Part shown: piece by piece, positions 1 to 6,170 of the stretch | How the letters are laid out: every line of letters begins with the position of its first letter | Position numbering within the stretch: position 1 is the stretch's first letter | Assembly: GCA_021822995.1 (NCBI GenBank) | Contig: JAKAPN010000033.1 | Location: 1 to 8,543, forward strand | DNA from: an archaeon | GTDB lineage: Archaea > Thermoproteota > Nitrososphaeria > Nitrososphaerales > Gagatemarchaeaceae | Reading direction: 5' to 3' | DNA: 8,543 nt | Notes under the pieces: generated by a model | The model's database searches: none | Told to the model about the DNA's origin: nothing | The model's input: only the letters and a program-made list of their open reading frames with translations | Program-made: the position numbers and the translations under genes

Positions 1-1
1 C

Positions 2-193
2 CGCCTGGGGGACGACATCCAGTACGGCGGACCGGGAGGGGTGAGGGGCCAGGTGGTGAAGCTCTCCATGAGGACGACCTGGCTCAAGACCCCCGAAGGG
101 GTCATGACGGTGTTCGGCAACAGCACACTCTCCGCCGGGCCGATCCTGAACTACTCGGCGAAGGCGCGCCTGGAAAGGAAGCTGGACGTCTAG
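2..193 (+). CDS. MscS-family mechanosensitive ion channel, C-terminal fragment
   Basis: The window opens inside a gene whose last 63 residues are visible, in the frame starting at base 2 and ending at a TAG. The peptide has the pattern of the MscS beta-domain: a GDDIQYGG stretch, then G-V-x-G-x-V, then L-S-M-R-T-T-W-L-K-T-P-E-G, then a VFGNSTL segment ending in NYS. This matches the family order of a glycine-rich turn, a hydrophobic strand, a T/dG hairpin and an (P)NS-x-L motif. MscS channels sit in the cytoplasmic membrane and release solutes on hypo-osmotic shock. The protein stops almost at once after the NYS strand (..ARLERKLDV), so it lacks the large C-terminal cage domain of E. coli MscS, as many short archaeal homologues do. 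The pore helices and start lie outside the window. It converges on polB with only 19 bases between stops. The family call rests on a short fragment. Confidence 0.72.
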   Translation, partial: RLGDDIQYGGPGGVRGQVVKLSMRTTWLKTPEGVMTVFGNSTLSAGPILNYSAKARLERKLDV

Positions 194-212
194 CCGCGGG
201 AGCCGGCTCTCC

Positions 213-3200
213 CTATGCGCCCCAGAAGAGGTCCAGTGTCGTGGCGCCCATTATCTCGTCGAACGAGAAGTCCAGGGCGTCGAGGAGCTGGTCGAACATG
301 GAGTGGGCGTACTCGATGTACTTGTCCGCGTCCACCTCGTCGGGCCTCGCCATCTTCGCCGGCTTCACGTAGGGCGGGTTCTTCGTCTTCACGTAGGCGA
401 TTATCTCCCCCGCCTTGATCTCCTCCCCCTTCTCCTCCAGCTGCTTCGCCGCCCTCACGTGCTGGGGGGTCGTCCCCTTGTAGTTGTCCGTCGGCTTCCC
501 CATGAGCACGGTGAACGCCAGGTCCTGGACCGGGACCTTCTTCCCCTTCAGGTCGGATATCATCTGGGTCAGGAGTCCTTTGATGTTCGCACGGGCGCTC
601 TCGAAGTCAGCCGGGTTCTTTACGGAGCTCAGTATGTCCAGGGTCTGGTAGAACACCTTCTTCAGGTAGTCGGGGGTCTGGCTCTTCTTTCCCGTCAAAC
701 CGCGGATGTCTGCGGTCCCGTCTGGGAGGACTCCGAAGTAGTTCTTCTTCCTGCTGCTGAAGGCCACGTACCGGTAGAGCTTGTCGAGGTCGAGTTCCAC
801 TCCGAGCTCGGTGTCCGCCCAGCGGGTCACGCCGGCGACCTGTTCCCTCGTGGGGCTGCGCAGGAAGAGGCTGTCTGTGTCGGTGTAGAGGACTTCGACC
901 CCGAGCTCTCTGCTCTTCGCGATCGTCCTGATGATCGCGTCCCGGCCGAGGGCGGCGGTCGCTTCCGCCACGGGGAGGCAGTAGAACGCGAAGGTCTCGA
1001 ATCCTAAGACGCCGTACGATTGGCCGACGGGAACGAACCTCCCGTTCCTTCCCGCGAACACCGTGTGGTTCTTGGCGGTTGTAATGCAGTAGACCTTGCC
1101 GCTGTAGCCCTCTCTTGAGACATGTCTGTGCACTTCCTTCGCGGAGAACGTCAGTTTCACGCTTGTATTGGCGAAGTGAATTCTGTAAACGCCATCGTCC
1201 CACGCCATCCTGGTCTTGGAGCCTAGACAGGTCAGCAGCACAACGAGCCCTTCGGCTAACCACTTGCTCTTGGTGGTGTAGAGGACCTGCCTGGAGGTCC
1301 CATCCCCTCTGTAGGCCGCATCCAGGAAAGCTTGCATGGTGTCCTTCGACGCGAAGACAAACTGGGGGATCTTCTTCGTGGCCGCGCCGTGCGGCTCCGA
1401 GCCACCAGCATAGCAGTTCTTCGACATCCAGCGGTGCAACACGCTGCTTGCAACCTTGAAGTATTTCGAGTCACCCGAACCTGTCGAGGGGCGGAGGGAG
1501 AGAGACTTCAGAAGCTTCGAGATGTCGGCTCTGTAGAGAACGCCGTTTCGGTTGCCCCTGCCATAGCTCTGTGTGACGGTGACGCCTCTGCTCATCCCGC
1601 GCACATGCCCAGATTCATAGACCTTCGGCAGGGTGGTGTACGGGGACCCTTCGGCAACGTACCATCCGCAGAGCTCAGCGAAACCGGCGGCGTCGTATCT
1701 GACCGGGATCTTGGCTCCTCGCTTGGTCCCCGTCATGGCGAACCCACCAGCCTTTTCAGCGGCGTCGATGTCATGCTCGGTGACCACCTCAGCGGGGAGT
1801 GTGTAGTGCGATCCCAGCCGAGGGTCGACCTTGCTCTTCTGCTTGATCACGACCCCTGAAGTGCGAATCTTGACCTGGAGCGATGGTTCGAGCTTCCTGA
1901 ACCAATTTGAGAGGCGGCGCGAGTCTGGATAAAGGTGGACCTGGGCTCGAAGCTCTTGGGATTCGGCCAAACACCAGACTCTCGCAAGAGGCTCCGCATC
2001 TTGGAGGGGGGACTTCAGAGCCGGAATCGCAATGTTGGTCGACCTGTAGACTTCCTCCGCTGTCTTGAAGGCCGTGCCTGTCTTCGATGCTTTCCGTCTG
2101 TCCATGACGAGCATTCTGTGGTTCGGAGTCACCAGCAGGTCAGTCGTCCCTGCGTCTCTGAAGTGATACAAGTCGCCCGAGTAGTCGAACTCTTGAACTT
2201 CGACCACTTCATCAATTTCGACCTGGAGCGTGTCAGGGTTGACGTTGACGACCTTGTCGCCGACTTCGAAGTCCTTGATGTTCTTAATTCCACCCGGGGT
2301 GACCACGTAGGTATCGCCCGTGAAGCACGCATTGAGAAAAACCTTCAGACCCTGCGACACGATGTTGTAGAGGTCCCTGTCTTCCTTTGTCAGTGTCACG
2401 TCTTTTGCAAGCGGCTTGTAGTGGGCGACCCTGAGGTCTCTCAGCGAACCGGTGACCAGGCTGATTATCCCCTTCCGCTTGGTGCAGACCCAGGACGAAG
2501 TGTCAGGGACCTTGTTGCTCCTGCACTCGGGGTGCGGACAGTTGACGGTCTCGTATGACAGGTTGTCGACTTTGATGAGGCTCGGGTAGAGGCTTGCAAA
2601 ATCGAGGACGGAGACGTCGAAGTATACGCCCGGCTTCGGCTCGATCACGAAGCCCCCCTTGTACTTCTTCCCTTTGATGACCGCCTGGGTCGACCCCCCT
2701 CCCTTCTCGGCGAGCTCGTCCTGGCGTGGGATCAGGGCCCCGAGCCGCCTGTGCTCGAAGAAGAGCATGCTCCGGATCCAGTTGGAGACCCCCAGCCTCG
2801 ACACGTCGTTCATGGGCATCTTCCCGATCCTCGATATCACCAGCAGGAGCTTCATCACCACCGAGCCGCTGATGGCCGTCAGGTCGTAGGTGAGCTGGGA
2901 GTCGTTGAGGCAGTACTTCGCCAGCTCCGCCAGGGGCAGGTCCCCTATCTCCCCCTCGAACTCCAGCTTCGACCTGTTCAGGAGCGCTTCGGAGATCCCG
3001 TTGAGGGTGTGCTCTGTGTACTTGTTCCCGAAAGCATAGACCTGGATGGAGCGGTTCCTGAAGAACTGGTAGAGGTCCACGTGGATGCCGTGCTTGAGGG
3101 ACGCCGCGACCCGCTCCAGCTGGATCGGGTCCTCCTCCTCGGGGATCCCCAGGCGCTCGGCCCTGTGCTGTATGTAGCGGAGGTCGAAGTCGTCGCCGTT

Positions 3201-4124
3201 GAAAGTTACCAGGACGGGGTAGTCGAGCATCTTGGACATCACGGCCCTGAGCAGGTCCTCCTCCCTGTCGAACAGCTCGTAGGCGAAGGCGCTCCCCTCC
3301 AGCCCCGCCGGGTCCTTCCCGGACCGGAGTAGGTAGATGACCTTCTCCTCGGCGCTCACGAACGAGACCGCTATCACCGGCTGCTTCGGGTCGTCGGTGT
3401 CCGGGAGCCTCCCGGTCTCGTTGGACACCTCGATGTCCATGGCCGCCCTCCGGAAGTCGGCCAGGGGCTCGCTGAGGAGCTCTGCCCACTCCTTCAGATA
3501 CGGCTGGAACTCCTTGGGGTTCCGCCGAGTGATGTCCTCCAGCGAGCGGTTGACGCTCTCTGGGACTTCGTGGGTGACGGGGACCACCTTCCCCCCGACC
3601 ACCCTGTAGTAGGTCCCCATCCGGAGGCCGAGGTCGTAGGCGTAGTTCTCGTAATACTTGATGTCCGCCTCCCAGGCGCGGATCACGTCCCTGATGCTGT
3701 CGTTGCCTCCCCCCACTGCGAGGGGGTCGGTGGTCACGATCTTCCTGACCTTCGCCGTTGCGTCGTTGAGGAGGTCGAGCCTCTCCTCTTCCCTGATCTC
3801 CACCACGTCCTTCCTCGCCCTTATCCCCTCCAGCTCCTCCATGGGGAGCCGCGTGAGGCAGTAGGGCCTGTGCCCTGTGTTGTCTTCCCAGAGCCAGAAC
3901 CTCCCCGCCTTCTGGTCGTAGAACTTCAGCACCGCCTTCTTGGTGCCTCCGTCGTAGGTCGCGGACGCGAGCAGCCCCTCCCCCACCTCGGCCGACGGCT
4001 TCGTGAGCCCCGCCAGCTTCGCCCTCAGGGCGGCGGGGTCGGACAGGTCCTGGGCTGACAAGCGAGAAACGGCGCGGTTCCCCCCGTTCGGCAGATAAGG
4101 ATAGCCTCGGCTCCCCGTCCCCAT
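213..4124 (-). CDS. polB: Family B replicative DNA polymerase (PolB) interrupted by an intein
   Basis: This is a template-directed DNA polymerase with 3'-5' proofreading. The 1303-aa precursor consists of an 867-aa extein total, close to crenarchaeal PolB1 length, and a 436-aa intein (residues 600-1035). The exonuclease motifs are complete: Exo I D230-I-E232, Exo II N309..F313-D314, and Exo III Y404-xxx-D408. Polymerase motif A is D508-FASLYPS. Motif B is split, with K594-VFLN598-A599 joining S1036-YG after splicing. Motif C is Y1080-TDTDS, and a KKNYFG element follows at 1126-1131. A Cys cluster (C529, C534, C547) after motif A resembles one in crenarchaeal PolB1. All catalytic residues are present, so the spliced enzyme should be active. 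The ATG at 4124 gives the longest frame, but a good TATA element lies only 7-14 bases upstream. The real start may therefore be further in, for example TTG at 4061 (residue 22); residues 1-22 look unlike the conserved fold. It is divergent from the 125-aa membrane protein and convergent with the MscS gene. Confidence 0.97.
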   Translation of the reverse strand: MGTGSRGYPYLPNGGNRAVSRLSAQDLSDPAALRAKLAGLTKPSAEVGEGLLASATYDGGTKKAVLKFYDQKAGRFWLWEDNTGHRPYCLTRLPMEELEGIRARKDVVEIREEERLDLLNDATAKVRKIVTTDPLAVGGGNDSIRDVIRAWEADIKYYENYAYDLGLRMGTYYRVVGGKVVPVTHEVPESVNRSLEDITRRNPKEFQPYLKEWAELLSEPLADFRRAAMDIEVSNETGRLPDTDDPKQPVIAVSFVSAEEKVIYLLRSGKDPAGLEGSAFAYELFDREEDLLRAVMSKMLDYPVLVTFNGDDFDLRYIQHRAERLGIPEEEDPIQLERVAASLKHGIHVDLYQFFRNRSIQVYAFGNKYTEHTLNGISEALLNRSKLEFEGEIGDLPLAELAKYCLNDSQLTYDLTAISGSVVMKLLLVISRIGKMPMNDVSRLGVSNWIRSMLFFEHRRLGALIPRQDELAEKGGGSTQAVIKGKKYKGGFVIEPKPGVYFDVSVLDFASLYPSLIKVDNLSYETVNCPHPECRSNKVPDTSSWVCTKRKGIISLVTGSLRDLRVAHYKPLAKDVTLTKEDRDLYNIVSQGLKVFLNACFTGDTYVVTPGGIKNIKDFEVGDKVVNVNPDTLQVEIDEVVEVQEFDYSGDLYHFRDAGTTDLLVTPNHRMLVMDRRKASKTGTAFKTAEEVYRSTNIAIPALKSPLQDAEPLARVWCLAESQELRAQVHLYPDSRRLSNWFRKLEPSLQVKIRTSGVVIKQKSKVDPRLGSHYTLPAEVVTEHDIDAAEKAGGFAMTGTKRGAKIPVRYDAAGFAELCGWYVAEGSPYTTLPKVYESGHVRGMSRGVTVTQSYGRGNRNGVLYRADISKLLKSLSLRPSTGSGDSKYFKVASSVLHRWMSKNCYAGGSEPHGAATKKIPQFVFASKDTMQAFLDAAYRGDGTSRQVLYTTKSKWLAEGLVVLLTCLGSKTRMAWDDGVYRIHFANTSVKLTFSAKEVHRHVSREGYSGKVYCITTAKNHTVFAGRNGRFVPVGQSYGVLGFETFAFYCLPVAEATAALGRDAIIRTIAKSRELGVEVLYTDTDSLFLRSPTREQVAGVTRWADTELGVELDLDKLYRYVAFSSRKKNYFGVLPDGTADIRGLTGKKSQTPDYLKKVFYQTLDILSSVKNPADFESARANIKGLLTQMISDLKGKKVPVQDLAFTVLMGKPTDNYKGTTPQHVRAAKQLEEKGEEIKAGEIIAYVKTKNPPYVKPAKMARPDEVDADKYIEYAHSMFDQLLDALDFSFDEIMGATTLDLFWGA
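1020..2327 (-). mobile_element. Intein with LAGLIDADG homing endonuclease, inserted in PolB motif B
   Basis: This in-frame protein intron covers precursor residues 600-1035 (436 aa) and would excise itself by protein splicing. Block A starts with Cys600 (CFTGDTYV..). Block B has the TxxH motif, T666-P-N-H669. The two endonuclease motifs are LCGWYVAEG (818-826, acidic E825) and FLDAAYRGDG (933-942, acidic D941), spaced as in a single-chain LAGLIDADG enzyme. Both acidic residues are present, so cleavage activity is plausible. Block F is VYCITTAKNHTVFA, with C1013 at the usual Asp/Cys position and H1020. Block G reads VPVGQ followed by extein Ser1036. The last two intein residues are thus Gly-Gln rather than His-Asn, a rare variant. 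Joining A599 to S1036 restores KVFLNA-SYG. Hand counts of two 60-base lines inside (1141 and 2161) give 50% and 45% GC, against 68% for an extein line (3301). This fits a horizontally mobile insert. Confidence 0.95.
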
Positions 4125-4130
4125 TCGGAC

Positions 4131-4138
4131 GATTTATA
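4131..4138 (+). promoter_or_regulatory. TATA box of the 125-aa membrane protein gene, possibly bidirectional
   Basis: The element ATTTATAA lies 26-33 bases before the ATG at 4164. This is the distance expected for an archaeal TATA box driving a leaderless or very short-leader mRNA (start near 4160). Read on the other strand it is TTATAAAT, also a good TATA core, but only 7-14 bases before the annotated polB ATG. It can serve polB only if polB starts further downstream than 4124. Evidence is by motif and spacing alone. Confidence 0.6.
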
Positions 4139-4163
4139 ACGCGAGTAAAGGCCGGCAGGGCAG

Positions 4164-4541
4164 ATGGCCAGCGTCCTCGGAATGCTCAGGACCTACGCTC
4201 CTTACCTCTTCATCGCGGTCGGGGTAGCCTGGGGGGCCATCGGCGCCTTCACCGGTTCGTTCCTCGTCGCCTGGCCCGCCGTCGCCTGTGTCGCAGGCGG
4301 GGTCATGCTGAGGCAGATCCCCGGCCACAGGCTCACCTGGGCCTGGGTGGTGTCCACCGCGTCCATGGGGCTGATCGTCTCCGTGTACCAGGTCTACGCC
4401 TGGGAGCCGTTCCTCGGAGGGGCGTTCTCGACCATCGCGGCCGCTTCGCTTGCCGGTTTCACCGTCTTCGCTCTGGTGCACGTGCTCCTCTTCTACGTCG
4501 GCGCGTCCGCGGCCAGGCCGGTCAGATCAGAGACGAGCTAG
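4164..4541 (+). CDS. Small four-helix membrane protein, function unknown
   Basis: This 125-aa protein is not one I recognise. It is almost entirely hydrophobic, with four likely transmembrane helices at about residues 12-30, 32-48, 58-78 and 85-113, joined by very short loops. A basic stretch between helices 2 and 3 (LRQIPGHR) and a short polar tail (RPVRSETS) are the main non-membrane parts. There is no signal peptide distinct from helix 1, no metal-binding cluster and no enzymatic motif. The ATG at 4164 is supported by the TATA element at 4131-4138 and by a purine-rich GGCAGGG just upstream. It is transcribed divergently from polB. Its last 20 bases overlap the end of the opposing 175-aa membrane protein gene, so the two mRNAs would have complementary 3' ends. 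That it is a real gene is inferred from the helix pattern, the promoter and the fit between neighbours. Confidence 0.75.
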   Translation: MASVLGMLRTYAPYLFIAVGVAWGAIGAFTGSFLVAWPAVACVAGGVMLRQIPGHRLTWAWVVSTASMGLIVSVYQVYAWEPFLGGAFSTIAAASLAGFTVFALVHVLLFYVGASAARPVRSETS

Positions 4542-5049
4542 AGTACTTCCTCAGGAAGTATACGGAGTACCCGCTTATCACGAACAGGGCGCTGAACGCC
4601 CTTGTGGCGAAGACCAGGCTCCACTGCGACGGGTACACAGTCGAGAGCGTGTCGGGGTTGCAGGTGACGCTCGCGACCCCCTTCTGGCAGGCGATGACGA
4701 ACAGGGACCCCCAGACCATGAAGTTGTACATCACCTCGTAGGCGGCCGAGAAGGCGACTATGAACCCGACCAGCTGGAGGAACGCCACGAACCACCCGGG
4801 CCACTTCGATATCCTGTCCTCCCAGAGCCTGAGGCCGGAGTAGAACAGGGCGACGCAGGCGACGCTGAAGTAGGTCACGGGCTGGGCGAAGTAGGGCGGG
4901 AACGGGAAGTACACGTCCACCCACACCTTCCCTATGGGCTCCCCGGTCACGTAGTTGGACTCGGCTATCCCGTACACCGTGACGACCACCAGGATGATGA
5001 ACGAGGCCCAGGCCACGAGCTTGTACATCAGCATGTTCCCTCCGTTCAT
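4522..5049 (-). CDS. Integral membrane protein of unknown function, downstream of a glycosyltransferase
   Basis: This 175-aa protein has four or five likely transmembrane helices, at about residues 10-28, 52-73, 82-122 (a long stretch that could hold two helices) and 145-166. Between helices 1 and 2 is an aromatic, proline-rich loop (VYFPFPPYFAQP). Another loop carries two Cys, in ACQKGVASVTCNPD, that could form a disulfide if extracytoplasmic. I do not recognise the family. The ATG overlaps the TGA of the upstream glycosyltransferase as ATGA (5046-5049), which points to one operon and translational coupling. A GGAGGG inside the first codons could instead serve in-frame ATGs at 5034 or 5028 (residues 6 and 8), which would shorten the protein slightly. 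Linkage suggests a role with the membrane glycosyltransferase, but this is inference only. The 3' end overlaps the convergent 125-aa gene by 20 bases. Confidence 0.82.
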   Translation of the reverse strand: MNGGNMLMYKLVAWASFIILVVVTVYGIAESNYVTGEPIGKVWVDVYFPFPPYFAQPVTYFSVACVALFYSGLRLWEDRISKWPGWFVAFLQLVGFIVAFSAAYEVMYNFMVWGSLFVIACQKGVASVTCNPDTLSTVYPSQWSLVFATRAFSALFVISGYSVYFLRKYSSSSLI

Positions 5050-6104
5050 CTGGGTTCGGCTCCGACCAGAGGCTCTGCATCTTTAAGCGTTGAAGGGGCG
5101 AGGACCGACTCGAACCTGGGGACCGCCCAGAAGAGGGCGAGGACGAAGGGGAGCTCGAGGTAGCTCCAGAAGAAGTCGCCCGCCAGCAGGAAGAGGCAGA
5201 GGGCGACCGCGGCCGCGGACCCCCAGAGGAGGTACCCTACCGTCGGCTTCGACCTCCAGGCCACGACCCCGATCACGGCCACGGCCGCGGCCCCCCTGAC
5301 GGCCAGGGGCGCGGAGGCGCCCAGGGCGGAGAGCACCCCCTGCAGGCTGGGGTTGACGTTCACCCCGAAGGGGCCGGGGGAGAGGAAGGGGGCCGCAGCC
5401 CTCTGGAGCTGGAAGAGGACCGTGTCGGAGACGAAGGCAGGGAGGTCCCAGAGCGCGAACGGGGCGACCACCGCAGCCCCAACCCCCAGAGAGACGAGGG
5501 GCCCAAGGGGCCTCCGGCTCCGAAGGGAGTAGGCGGCGTACACCGGGAAGATCAGCCAGGCCTCCTGGCTCGAGGCCAGCGCCAGCCCGAAGAGCGCAGC
5601 CGCGGGGACCCTCCTCCCCCTCGCCTCCAGGAGGACGGCCGCCGAGACGAAGGCGACCGAGGGGAGCGAGTCGTTGAGGAAGGCGGTGGACAGGAGGACG
5701 ACCGGGGGGAGGAGAAGGAAGAGGGCCGCCATCAGCCCGCCGACCTTCGGGCGGTAGAGGACCAGGGCGGCTGCGACGACTACGTCGCAGGCAACCAGGC
5801 CGAGCCTGGCCCCTGTGCCAAAGTCCCCCGGGACCAGGAACGCGAAGACCCCGGGGAGGTAGGCGAACACGCTCTCAGCGCCGGGGGTGGCGAGCTGCGG
5901 GGGGACGGCGTAGGCCGCCCCGTATGGGTCGACCCCTCGGAGCAGGTCCCCGACCGCCTGGGCGTTGTAGTAGGAGACGTCGGTAAAGAAGAGCGGCGGG
6001 AGCGAGAGGAGGACCACGCGCACGGCGATGCCGACGGCGATGGCCGCGAGGACTACCCCCGGGACCTGTGGCCGCCAGCCGAAGGCGGCGGGTTGCTCCC
6101 CCAT
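5046..6104 (-). CDS. GT-C-like membrane glycosyltransferase (GT87/DUF2029-type)
   Basis: This 352-aa polytopic membrane protein has about eight to ten hydrophobic helices. After a first helix (about residues 16-35) comes FFTD42-VSYYNAQAVGDLLRGVDPYG, then VFAYLPGVFAFLVP. This D-x-x-YY..G-x-DPY..(Y)xP pattern is the hallmark of the first extracytoplasmic loop of GT-C-fold enzymes such as GT87/DUF2029, which take sugars from polyprenyl-phosphate donors. D42 is the likely catalytic or metal-site acid. Further along, the SSQEAWLIFPVYAAYSLR and FQLQRAAAP segments also fit that family. I chose the ATG at 6104 because the open frame upstream runs antisense through the aminotransferase and has no family similarity. 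An AT-rich element at 6136-6144 sits 32-40 bases before the ATG, with no Shine-Dalgarno, consistent with a short leader. It is the first gene of a two-gene leftward operon. Likely role: adding a sugar to a lipid-linked or protein-linked envelope glycan. Donor and acceptor cannot be read from the sequence. Confidence 0.8.
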   Translation of the reverse strand: MGEQPAAFGWRPQVPGVVLAAIAVGIAVRVVLLSLPPLFFTDVSYYNAQAVGDLLRGVDPYGAAYAVPPQLATPGAESVFAYLPGVFAFLVPGDFGTGARLGLVACDVVVAAALVLYRPKVGGLMAALFLLLPPVVLLSTAFLNDSLPSVAFVSAAVLLEARGRRVPAAALFGLALASSQEAWLIFPVYAAYSLRSRRPLGPLVSLGVGAAVVAPFALWDLPAFVSDTVLFQLQRAAAPFLSPGPFGVNVNPSLQGVLSALGASAPLAVRGAAAVAVIGVVAWRSKPTVGYLLWGSAAAVALCLFLLAGDFFWSYLELPFVLALFWAVPRFESVLAPSTLKDAEPLVGAEPR

Positions 6105-6130
6105 CTGGTGACCAGCCGCGCCGGCTGGTG
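6105..6130. promoter_or_regulatory. Palindromic candidate operator between divergent glycan genes
   Basis: ACCAGCCG (6111-6118) and CGGCTGGT (6122-6129) are perfect inverted repeats with a 3-base centre. The left arm is also half of a second palindrome, CTGGTGACCAG (6105-6115). Three copies of the half-site CTGGT/ACCAG thus lie between the glycosyltransferase ATG and the shared AT-rich promoter core. For the leftward operon the repeat overlaps the expected transcription start. For the rightward one it lies just upstream of the TATA box. A repressor or dual regulator site is inferred. A 5' RNA hairpin is the alternative. Confidence 0.45.
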
Positions 6131-6135
6131 CCGAG

Positions 6136-6144
6136 CTTAAAAAC
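6136..6144. promoter_or_regulatory. Shared AT-rich core of the divergent promoters
   Basis: CTTAAAAAC is the only AT-rich stretch in the 66 bases between the two divergent starts. On the + strand it ends 27 bases before the TTG of the aminotransferase. On the - strand (GTTTTTAAG) it begins 32 bases before the ATG of the membrane glycosyltransferase. Both distances suit an archaeal TATA box. The match to the TATA consensus is moderate. Confidence 0.5.
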
Positions 6145-6170
6145 GAACCAAACGGGGAGAGAGCCCTGCC

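Noticed and set aside
192..209. GC-rich repeats between the convergent MscS and polB stops (AGCCG 192-196 with CGGCT 204-208; palindrome GAGCCGGCTC 200-209) as a bidirectional terminator
   Set aside because: The stem is only 5 base pairs and no T-run follows on either strand, so an archaeal terminator is not supported.
1020..2327. Class 3 intein (WCT motif), because Cys1013 sits at the block F position used by that class
   Set aside because: The intein has a normal N-terminal Cys600 nucleophile and lacks the other class 3 signs I looked for. Cys at this block F position also occurs in class 1 inteins.
303..4058. Several long + strand open frames opposite polB (for example 303-1007, 1332-1859, 1935-2558, 2751-3332, 3570-4058)
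   Set aside because: They are antisense shadows of a highly conserved polymerase gene in GC-rich DNA. None shows a motif, promoter or Shine-Dalgarno.
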